Source: Muellerivita sp035541195
GTDB taxonomy: Bacteria > Oederibacteriota > Muellerivitia > Muellerivitales > Muellerivitaceae
Length of the DNA: 7,888 bases
Reading direction: 5' to 3'
NCBI GenBank assembly: GCA_035541195.1
Contig: DATKNU010000114.1
Location: 1-7,888, forward strand
The position numbers were made by a program, and so were the translations under genes. The notes under the pieces were generated by a model, which saw only the letters and a program-made list of their open reading frames with translations, was not told the origin of the DNA and ran no database searches. Below are positions 1 through 5,046 of the stretch, one piece after another; position 1 is the first letter of the stretch; every line of letters begins with the position of its first letter.

Positions 1-2
1 AT

Positions 3-296
3 AAATATCCCACGAAAGAAACCAACCAGGCGGTGCTTTGCCGCGTCGGGGACACCTTGCGGGTTTGGGACCGCCTGCCCCACAACCGAATGGATCAAGT
101 GTTTCGATGGGAAGGGAAGACTTATTTGGTCATGACCCAAACCGGCCGGGACATCACTTGGATCGACCTCTATCGTTTTGATTCCGGCAAGATGACCTGG
201 ATCACGGGCCACCGCCTGGCTGAGGACCGAGCCTTGGATGACCAGGCCCCGCAATTCCAATTCCAAAAAAACAGCAAAGGCTATATCGCGGATTAA
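3..296 (+). CDS. Unrecognised protein, C-terminal part (cut by window start)
   Basis: The frame is open from the window edge to a TAA stop at 294-296, giving 97 visible residues. A GTG at 33 could serve as a start, but no Shine-Dalgarno sequence precedes it and the reading continues upstream without a stop, so this is best read as the 3' end of a longer gene. The visible part alternates polar and aromatic or hydrophobic residues (KTYLVMTQTG, DITWIDLYRF, KMTWITGHRL), which suggests a beta-rich fold. It ends in a polar tail rich in Gln and Lys. No transmembrane segment or known motif is visible. I do not recognise the family and assign no function. The next gene starts 144 bp downstream on the same strand. 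Confidence 0.6.
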   Translation, partial: KYPTKETNQAVLCRVGDTLRVWDRLPHNRMDQVFRWEGKTYLVMTQTGRDITWIDLYRFDSGKMTWITGHRLAEDRALDDQAPQFQFQKNSKGYIAD

Positions 297-311
297 TGAT
301 TGGCGTTTGCG

Positions 312-350
312 GGCTTGAAATTCCCCCAGAAAACAAGCCGAAATATTTCT
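312..350 (+). terminator. Weak possible terminator after the first gene
   Basis: GGCTTG (312-317) can pair with CAAGCC (334-339) around a 16-nt loop, followed by a broken A/T-rich tail containing ATATTTCTT. The long loop and interrupted T tract make this a weak candidate. Its position just after the stop at 296 is its main support. Confidence 0.25.
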
Positions 351-440
351 TCCCGAATTTGAATCCCTCGGTGCCCCTCTTTCGTCTAACCTAATGAAGA
401 CGGTAAAAAGCGTTAATCCTGCTTGTGAAAGAGGCGCATC

Positions 441-1832
441 ATGAGGAATTTAGGCCTTTTCTTGGTTCTTTTGTTGGGTTTGAGCGCCCCCCTTTGGGCG
501 GACGGCGGCGACCGCGGCATGGGCCGCGGGGGAGCGGGCGGCGGGGGCGACCGGGATGGCGGAGGCCAGGCCTCGGCTCCGGCCCCCGAAAGCCATCCAT
601 CTTTCCACGCGAACCAGGCCCCGGCCTCCCACGCCTCCTCCAACGCTTTCGCGGCTTCCCGGCAGGCCCCGAGCCGCAGTTTCAAGCCGGTCCATATCGA
701 CATTTCCCATCCCGGCAGCGGTGCCAACAACCGTAACTTCGGGAAACCGGCCGACTCCCCGGCCAACAGCCAACCGGCCTATGGACAGGTCAATTGGAAA
801 TCCCAAAATTCCAGGCCCGCCAGTTCGGCCAATACCCTCCAAACCCGTGTTTACCAGGGCCAACAGAACAATATCCGTTCCTTTGCCCAGCCCGGGGCCC
901 AGGCCGCGGCGGCGGTCCACCACCATCCCTATACCGAGGGTTATGTGCGCAAGAAGCTCCAGAACATCGGGGTGAAAAAAGCCCCGGGTTATATCACGGA
1001 CCGGGCGGAGATCATCAATACGGACCGGGCCCATTCCATCATCCGGGTGCCCCAACAGGGTCCGGCGGGCGCGCGCTTGACGGCCGTACCTTTGTCTCCG
1101 CGCCATTTCGCCGATCCGGTGGTGAAAAACCAAATGAGGCTGGTGGTCCAGCCTTCCATGCGCCAAAGGGTGCAGCAATACAACCAGTTGGAAACCGCGC
1201 ACGGACACTATTATTGGCATGTGGACAACGGCTTCAACTATTGCCACTACGTGGATGATTGGGGTTATCACTGGTACGGCTGGTATGTGGGAAACCAATG
1301 CTTTTGGACCCGGAACTACGCGAACCGCTGGTGGTGGTTTGATCCGGATTATAACCGCTGGTGTTTCTGGAACGCGGGTTTCTGGTGGTGGCAGGATCCG
1401 GCCCACGTAGGCGACCTCTATTGTTACAACAACGACGCCTATATCCCCTGCAACTCGGCGGAGGACCAGATTGTGGTGACGGTGAACAGTCCCGCCAACA
1501 GCGGGCTGGTTTATACCAGCCCGGACGGGAGCCGGCAGGTCAAGGTGATGGGCGACTCGAAGGACGCTTTCCTTTACGATACCGCCAACCCGCCTTCCTT
1601 CGCGCCGGTTTACCTGGCCTCGGAGGTTTCCAACGTCCAGTTTTCGAACAACGCGGGAAGGCCGCTGGAAATCGTCCTGACGCTGGGCGATGGGACCTTT
1701 GATTTGTTTGACGGCGAGGGAAACCCCTATGGGCCGGGCAGTTACGACGCGGACCAAGCCGGGGATAGCGCCCAATATTCGGATGGGACGTCGGAATCGG
1801 TCTCCAATCCTCCGGCGCCACCGACGAATTGA
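441..1832 (+). CDS. Secreted low-complexity protein with Trp/Tyr/Cys-rich module
   Basis: This 463-residue protein has AAAGAGG at 428-434, six bases before the ATG. Residues 1-20 form a Sec signal peptide (basic Arg2, hydrophobic FLVLLLGL core, likely cleavage after Ala20), so the protein is exported. Residues 21-43 are Gly-rich, and 44-158 are low-complexity Ser/Pro/Ala/Asn/Gln sequence that is probably disordered. Residues 163-250 are more ordinary, with basic stretches. Residues 255-337 are extremely aromatic, with 13 Trp and about 12 Tyr plus five Cys (268, 287, 308, 328, 337). Loosely repeated aromatic clusters such as GYHWYGWYVG, RWWWF and GFWWWQDP occur here. Residues 342-425 look like a beta-rich domain, followed by an acidic polar tail. 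Such modules could bind a surface, a polymer or a carbohydrate, but that is inference. It stands alone between a weak upstream terminator and two strong downstream ones. The antisense frame is also open for 506 codons, which I judge a composition artefact. Real gene: sure; function: unknown. Confidence 0.85.
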   Translation: MRNLGLFLVLLLGLSAPLWADGGDRGMGRGGAGGGGDRDGGGQASAPAPESHPSFHANQAPASHASSNAFAASRQAPSRSFKPVHIDISHPGSGANNRNFGKPADSPANSQPAYGQVNWKSQNSRPASSANTLQTRVYQGQQNNIRSFAQPGAQAAAAVHHHPYTEGYVRKKLQNIGVKKAPGYITDRAEIINTDRAHSIIRVPQQGPAGARLTAVPLSPRHFADPVVKNQMRLVVQPSMRQRVQQYNQLETAHGHYYWHVDNGFNYCHYVDDWGYHWYGWYVGNQCFWTRNYANRWWWFDPDYNRWCFWNAGFWWWQDPAHVGDLYCYNNDAYIPCNSAEDQIVVTVNSPANSGLVYTSPDGSRQVKVMGDSKDAFLYDTANPPSFAPVYLASEVSNVQFSNNAGRPLEIVLTLGDGTFDLFDGEGNPYGPGSYDADQAGDSAQYSDGTSESVSNPPAPPTN

Positions 1833-1843
1833 AGATTTGAGGA

Positions 1844-1894
1844 AGCCCACAAGGGACTGGAGCCCGCAAGGGGCCGAAGCCCACAAGGGGCTGG
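1844..1894 (+). repeat. Three tandem 17-bp hairpin units; fourth copy at 1972-1988
   Basis: Three contiguous units of exactly 17 bp lie at 1844-1860, 1861-1877 and 1878-1894. They follow the pattern AGCCC(A/G)CAAGGG(A/G)C plus three variable bases. A fourth unit, AGCCCGCAAGGGGCAAG, lies at 1972-1988 and runs into the second terminator. Each unit is a small imperfect palindrome; the third has a perfect AGCCC/GGGCT stem around ACAAG. The units lie outside the coding sequence, 11 bp after the stop of the secreted-protein gene. They may be a local duplication product, a member of a dispersed palindromic repeat family, or a series of decayed terminator arms. Confidence 0.75.
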
Positions 1895-1898
1895 AGCC

Positions 1899-1932
1899 GG
1901 GCCGGGGCCAAAGGCCCCGGCCCCTTGTTTTT
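1899..1932 (+). terminator. Strong intrinsic terminator (11-bp stem)
   Basis: GGGCCGGGGCC (1899-1909) pairs perfectly with GGCCCCGGCCC (1913-1923) around an AAA loop, followed by CTTGTTTTT. The T tract lies on the right, so it acts on + strand transcripts, here the secreted-protein gene ending at 1832. Confidence 0.85.
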
Positions 1933-1980
1933 AAAAACCTCTGGGCTGGGAGAAAGTCCCAAAGGGACAAAAGCCCGCAA

Positions 1981-2014
1981 GGGGCAAGGGCCGAAAGGCC
2001 CTGGCCCCTTTTTT
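1981..2014 (+). terminator. Second intrinsic terminator with GAAA loop
   Basis: GGGGCAAGGGCC (1981-1992) pairs with GGCCCTGGCCCC (1997-2008) with one A-G mismatch, closed by a GAAA tetraloop (GNRA class) and followed by six T (2009-2014). It points rightward, so it backs up the first terminator and keeps + strand transcription from running into the convergent exporter gene that ends at 2020. Read on the - strand the stem is followed only by TTGCGGGCTTTTG, a poor T tract, so it is less convincing as the end of the leftward operon. Confidence 0.85.
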
Positions 2015-2019
2015 ATGCC

Positions 2020-2844
2020 CTAACGGATGAGGTTGGGATACATCTTGGTGGCGACGGCGACCATCGCAATCAATACCAGGATCATGACGGCGAAGTCCAA
2101 AGGCAAGCCCTGGGAGCCGGGCAGGCCCGGAAGCATGAGGCTCCGGCAAGCATCCACCAGGTAGGTGAGGGGATTCAACCGGGCGACCGCTTGAAGCCAA
2201 CCCGGCATGAGCGTCAGGGGGTAAATGGCGTTGCTGGCGAAAAAGAGCGGCATGGTCAGGAGTTGGCCGATGCCCATGAATTTTTCACGGGTCTTGACCC
2301 AACAGGCCACCACCAGCGAGAAGGTCGAGAATATCGCCGATCCCAACAGGACCGCCGCGAACACGCCCGCCACATTCAAGGGATTTAAGCTCACCGAAAT
2401 GCCGGCCAACAAAACCACGGCGTAAATGATCACCGCCTGGACCAGGCCCCGCAGGCCGGAGGCGATGGCCTTGCCCAGGACCAGGGTGCTGCGGGGGGCG
2501 GGACTGACCAAGAGTTTGTGGATGATCCCCAGGTCCCTTTCCCAAATCACCGCGATGCCGTAGAAAATGGCGCTGAACAATACGCTTTGGGCCAGCACGC
2601 CGGGCGCGAAAAAAGCCAGGTAGCTTTCATCCCCCGTCGAAATTCCCTTCACCCGGCCCAAGACCTGGCCGAAGACCAAAAGCCACAAGATGGGTTGGGC
2701 CGCCCGGGTGATGAGCTCCACCGGGTCCCGGCGGATTTTCAGGATTTCGGCCTGGGCAATGGCCCCCACCTGTTCGGCGTAACGGGGGGCCCAGGTGGGT
2801 TCAACTGTGGCGGTTGGCGGCACGGCGGGATTGCTGGGTGTCAC
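2020..2844 (-). CDS. ABC-2 type transporter permease, DrrB-like
   Basis: This is the membrane subunit of an ABC exporter, 274 residues from the chosen GTG start. A longer frame reaches 2898, but the GTG at 2844 has a near-perfect AAGGAGG eight bases upstream, and starting there cuts the overlap with the ATPase gene to 44 bp. Residues 1-20 are polar and Pro/Thr-rich. Hydrophobic segments follow at about 51-65, 76-101, 128-152, 158-182, 193-213 and 251-268. The stretch MPLFFASNAIYPLTLMP (198-213), then LNPLTYLVDACRSLMLPG (223-240), is typical of the ABC2_membrane family of daunorubicin (DrrB) and NodJ-like exporters. Together with the upstream ATPase it should form a dimeric efflux pump in the inner membrane. 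The substrate (drug, lipid or polysaccharide) cannot be read from the sequence. Confidence 0.9.
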   Translation of the reverse strand: MTPSNPAVPPTATVEPTWAPRYAEQVGAIAQAEILKIRRDPVELITRAAQPILWLLVFGQVLGRVKGISTGDESYLAFFAPGVLAQSVLFSAIFYGIAVIWERDLGIIHKLLVSPAPRSTLVLGKAIASGLRGLVQAVIIYAVVLLAGISVSLNPLNVAGVFAAVLLGSAIFSTFSLVVACWVKTREKFMGIGQLLTMPLFFASNAIYPLTLMPGWLQAVARLNPLTYLVDACRSLMLPGLPGSQGLPLDFAVMILVLIAMVAVATKMYPNLIR

Positions 2845-3610
2845 GGTAATTGCCTCCTTCCCGCAGGTCGGTCCCGGCGAAATGGGTGAACACGTCATTC
2901 AGGTCGGCGTCCGGGCCCAAGCGGGCCTTCAACTCGGCGGGTTTCCCGATGGCCGCCACCGTCCCCCGGTGCAGCAGGGCCAGCGAATGGCAAAGGTGGT
3001 CCGCCTCCACCATGTCGTGGGTGGTGATCAGCACGGTGGTATGGTGGTCCCGGTTCAATTCCCTCAATTTTTCCCAGACGGTTTGGCGGGCGACCGGATC
3101 CAGGCCGATGGTGGGTTCGTCTAGGAAGAGTACCGAAGGCCGGTGGAGCATGGCCTGGGCCAGTTCCAGGCGTCGGATCATGCCCCCCGAGTATTGCTTG
3201 ACCAGTTTGCCCGCCGAATCTCCCAAGGCCATGAAATCCAAGGCTTCTTGGATGCGGTCCCCGCGTTGGGCGGGGGGGAGGCCGTAAAGTTTGGCCGAGA
3301 GCCTCAGGTTCTCGAAACCGGTGAGGGCCCCGTCGGCCGAGAGGGATTGGGGGACATAGCCGATGCGGGAGCGGACCCGGGCGGGGTCCCGCACGATGTC
3401 AAACCCCGCGACCCGGGCGGTGCCCGCGGTGGGTTCCAATAAGGTGGTGAGCATTTTGAGGGTGGTGCTTTTGCCCGCGCCATTGGGCCCCAGCAGTCCG
3501 AAAATAAGCCCGCGTTCCACCGACAAATCCAAATGATCCAGGGCGGTCATGGCGCCAAAGGACCGGGTCAGGCCCTGGGTTTGGATGGCGAAGATGGAAT
3601 CGGAGGACAA
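2801..3610 (-). CDS. ABC transporter ATP-binding protein, DrrA-like
   Basis: This 269-residue protein is the nucleotide-binding subunit powering the exporter whose permease follows at once. All catalytic motifs are present: Walker A GPNGAGKST (41-49), Q-loop Gln88 in YVPQS, signature YSGGM (140-144), Walker B VLFLDE (160-165) with catalytic Glu165, D-loop GLDP (169-172) and H-loop His198 in TTHDM. The stretches LTTLLEPTAGTARVAGFD and LNDVFTHFAGTDLRE (about 237-251) resemble the daunorubicin-resistance DrrA subfamily, including its extra C-terminal segment. The start is TTG at 3610, preceded by TCAGGA with six bases of spacing; no ATG or GTG is available before Met21. It begins 31 bp after the stop of the VIT transporter gene and overlaps the permease by 44 bp, so it is probably co-transcribed with both. 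Confidence 0.93.
   Translation of the reverse strand: MSSDSIFAIQTQGLTRSFGAMTALDHLDLSVERGLIFGLLGPNGAGKSTTLKMLTTLLEPTAGTARVAGFDIVRDPARVRSRIGYVPQSLSADGALTGFENLRLSAKLYGLPPAQRGDRIQEALDFMALGDSAGKLVKQYSGGMIRRLELAQAMLHRPSVLFLDEPTIGLDPVARQTVWEKLRELNRDHHTTVLITTHDMVEADHLCHSLALLHRGTVAAIGKPAELKARLGPDADLNDVFTHFAGTDLREGGNYRDTQQSRRAANRHS
2853..2859 (-). promoter_or_regulatory. Shine-Dalgarno of the permease, inside the ATPase gene
   Basis: On the - strand AAGGAGG lies eight bases before GTG at 2844-2842. It sits inside the last codons of the ATPase gene and fixes the permease start at GTG rather than at the upstream alternative at 2898. The arrangement fits translational coupling of the two exporter subunits. 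Confidence 0.8.
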
Positions 3611-3641
3611 GGATTTTCCTGAGATTAAGACGTTATCGGAT

Positions 3642-4370
3642 TTACGAGTTGATCAGGCGGGCCAGGGCGTAAGCCGCGCCGGCGGCCAAGATGCCCGTGG
3701 CGGCCACGGTCAGCGTACTCTTCAGACGATCTTGGCCGCTCAAATGGGCTTTCCAAAAACCGAATAAAAGCAGGGAAGCGGTGGTCATGACCGAGGAGAT
3801 TTTCAAGCCTTGGATGGGATCCGGGCAGAAAAAGTAAGCGGAGAGAGGGACCATCCCCCCCACCGCGTAAGAAAGGCCGATGCGCAGGGCGCTGAAAAGG
3901 CCTTGGCGCGGGTCCGGTTTCTCCAGGCCCAGCTCAAAGCGCATCATGAATTCCACCCACTTGGAGTGGTCCCGGGCGAGCTCCGCGGCCACCTCGCCCT
4001 GCAGTTTGGGCGAGATGCCGTAAGCCTCCAGGATTTCCTTAACCTCGCGTTCTTCCTCGAGGGGAATTTCCTTCACTTCGCGTTCTTCGCGTTTTTTCTC
4101 GCCGGCGTAGTATTCCACGTCCGTTTGGCCCGCCAGGAAGCCGCCCAGGCCCATGGAGATGGTCCCCGCCACGATTTCCGCCATGCCGGCGGTGATGATG
4201 ATGGTGTTGCTGTGCACGGCGCCGCTGAGGCCCGCCGCCAGCGCGAAAGGGACGGTCAGGCCGTCCGAAACCCCCACCACCACGTCGCGCAGGGCCAAGC
4301 CCAGGCCGCTGTGTTTTTCATGATGCGCGTGATGGGGATGGGGGTGGCTGTGGTGCGGATGGGCCGGCAT
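3642..4370 (-). CDS. VIT1/CCC1 family Fe(II)/Mn(II) transporter
   Basis: This 242-residue inner-membrane protein should move ferrous iron or manganese out of the cytoplasm, probably in exchange for protons. The start is ATG at 4370, with GAAGGG six bases upstream; the frame runs back to 4583 but that extension is not protein-like. Residues 3-20 are His-rich (HPHHSHPHPHHAHHEKH) and may collect metal. Transmembrane segments lie at about 29-50 (VVGVSDG), 57-80 (AEIVAGTISMGLGGFLAG), 158-181, 190-208 and 217-239. The region 92-150 between segments 2 and 3 is the charged cytosolic helical domain. From memory of the Eucalyptus VIT1 structure, its transport residues Asp43 and Met80 and metal ligands Glu102, 105, 113, 116, Met149 and Glu153 match Asp36, Met73, Glu95, 98, 106, 109, Met142 and Glu146 here at a constant offset of seven. 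The ATPase gene starts 31 bp downstream. Confidence 0.92.
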   Translation of the reverse strand: MPAHPHHSHPHPHHAHHEKHSGLGLALRDVVVGVSDGLTVPFALAAGLSGAVHSNTIIITAGMAEIVAGTISMGLGGFLAGQTDVEYYAGEKKREEREVKEIPLEEEREVKEILEAYGISPKLQGEVAAELARDHSKWVEFMMRFELGLEKPDPRQGLFSALRIGLSYAVGGMVPLSAYFFCPDPIQGLKISSVMTTASLLLFGFWKAHLSGQDRLKSTLTVAATGILAAGAAYALARLINS

Positions 4371-4447
4371 GGGTTTCCCTTCGGGTGGAATGAAACAAGC
4401 CCCGGAGCGCGGGGTGACCCGATGATAAGGGAACCGGAGGCCCCAAC

Positions 4448-4636
4448 TCAAGGGCGGTTTCGGGGGCTTTTTTCCTCGGTGGGGGTGTCGTCCAGGCGGC
4501 TGGTTTTCTGCGTTTCGGACGGTCTGAAGAATTTTTGGATGGAGACGACCGACTTTAATTCCTTGCGGACCTTGGTTTTCCAATGGATCTTGTGGCGATT
4601 GAAATAAGCGTCGATGAGGTTCTTCTTGTCGGGCAT
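4448..4636 (-). CDS. Small basic hypothetical protein (62 aa)
   Basis: The frame starts at ATG 4636, preceded by TCAGGAGG with six bases of spacing, one of the best ribosome binding sites in the window. It encodes 62 residues. The N-terminal half (MPDKKNLIDAYFNRHKIHWK) is basic and could form an amphipathic helix. The C-terminal part (about 39-62) is polar and probably disordered, with many Ser, Thr, Lys and Arg. There is no signal peptide, membrane segment or Cys pair. I do not recognise a family. It lies 77 bp upstream of the VIT transporter gene in the same direction and may be the first gene of that transcript. The longer reading of the same frame (to 4762) lacks such a binding site. Confidence 0.6.
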   Translation of the reverse strand: MPDKKNLIDAYFNRHKIHWKTKVRKELKSVVSIQKFFRPSETQKTSRLDDTPTEEKSPRNRP

Positions 4637-4642
4637 GGATGG

Positions 4643-4650
4643 CCTCCTGA
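4643..4650 (-). promoter_or_regulatory. Strong Shine-Dalgarno of the 62-aa gene
   Basis: TCAGGAGG on the - strand, six bases before ATG at 4636. This site is the main reason to treat the short frame as a real gene and to prefer this start over longer readings. Confidence 0.7.
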
Positions 4651-4760
4651 AAAGAGGTTCCGGAAGTCCCGTGGGGCTTGGAACGGAAAGGGTGAAAGGT
4701 CCGTCCGGCGGAAAGGAGGGCGGCGGGTTTACGTAAAAATTACTCGGCAAGCACAAGTCC

Positions 4761-4769
4761 ATTATCCCA
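4761..4769 (-). promoter_or_regulatory. Candidate extended -10 promoter for the leftward genes
   Basis: On the - strand the bases read TGGGATAAT, an extended -10 (TGn followed by GATAAT, five of six matches to TATAAT). No convincing -35 hexamer lies 16-18 bp upstream. Transcription would start near 4754, giving a leader of about 118 nt before the 62-aa gene. This is motif matching only. Confidence 0.3.
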
Positions 4770-4927
4770 CTTTGTTTGGACGCGGGATTGTTTCTTTTGG
4801 GTTTCTTTTTTTGAGGAAAATGAGGAAGGCTTCAAAACCCAAGTTCCGGGCCTCTAGACGCGGGGTTGGGGGGAAAACTATAAACCCCCGGTAAAATCTC
4901 CGGTTTCGGCCCGGGGCTTCCCTTGGC
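4770..4927. other. Non-coding part of the divergent gap, no gene seen
   Basis: Within the 410-bp gap between the divergent starts at 4636 and 5047, this stretch holds no supported gene on either strand. It is T-rich on the + strand at 4790-4814, then G/C-rich. CCCCGG (4886-4891) can pair with CCGGGG (4911-4916) around a 19-nt loop; I cannot tell whether that matters. An operator for a regulator of the GH1 gene could lie here, but I see no clear dyad. Confidence 0.4.
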
Positions 4928-4955
4928 TTGACGCCCCGTTAATTTCTTTTATAGT
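4928..4955 (+). promoter_or_regulatory. Sigma70-type promoter upstream of the GH1 gene
   Basis: TTGACG (4928-4933, five of six matches to the -35 consensus) is separated by 16 bp from TATAGT (4950-4955, five of six matches to the -10). Transcription should begin near 4961-4963, leaving a leader of about 85 nt before the ATG at 5047. It is the best-matching complete promoter in the window and the only one seen for the beta-glucosidase. Confidence 0.6.
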
Positions 4956-4960
4956 TGGGT

Positions 4961-4997
4961 GGCTCGGCGGAGCCCTTCCTTCCGGAAGGCTTTTTTT
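4961..4997 (+). terminator. Putative leader attenuator of the GH1 gene
   Basis: AGCCCTTCC (4971-4979) pairs with GGAAGGCT (4984-4991) with one bulged C and a TTCC loop, followed by a T run to 4997. This has the form of a rightward intrinsic terminator. It lies only about 10 bp past the predicted transcription start and 50 bp before the GH1 start, with no + strand gene upstream for it to end. A second small hairpin, GGCTC (4961-4965) with GAGCC (4970-4974), uses the same AGCC bases, so the two structures cannot coexist. That is the layout of an attenuator with an alternative antiterminator. The antiterminator stem is only 5 bp and sits at the very 5' end of the RNA, so the switch is unproven. 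Confidence 0.5.
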
Positions 4998-5046
4998 GAG
5001 CGGGACCGTTGAACCGTTTCATCATCCTTTCAAGCGTGGGGTTTCC

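Noticed and set aside
1927..1938. Perfect 12-bp palindrome GTTTTTAAAAAC
   Set aside because: It is made of the T tract of the terminator plus an adjoining A run, so no separate operator needs to be invoked.
450..1970. A 506-codon open frame on the - strand opposite the secreted-protein gene
   Set aside because: The + strand gene has a signal peptide, a well-spaced ribosome binding site and structured composition. The antisense frame shows only Arg/Val/Gly-rich composition typical of shadow frames in GC-rich genes, no clear start site, and would read through both terminators.
1690..2388. A 232-codon + strand frame running from the end of the secreted-protein gene into the permease gene
   Set aside because: It crosses two strong terminators and the repeat cluster, overlaps two real genes, and has an Arg/Gln/His-rich composition with no motif.
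4400..4414. Hairpin CCCCG/CGGGG between the 62-aa gene and the VIT gene
   Set aside because: Only a 5-bp stem, and the - strand tail GCTTGTTTC is not a proper T tract; too weak to call a terminator or operon boundary.
3810..4607. A 265-codon open frame on the + strand opposite the VIT transporter gene
   Set aside because: The - strand protein is a full-length family member with conserved functional residues; the opposite frame lacks a binding site and shows no motif.
4996..5046. N-terminal extension of the GH1 enzyme from TTG at 4996
   Set aside because: The start would lie in the terminator T tract, has no ribosome binding site, and adds 17 residues not seen in the family; ATG at 5047 gives the expected length and numbering.
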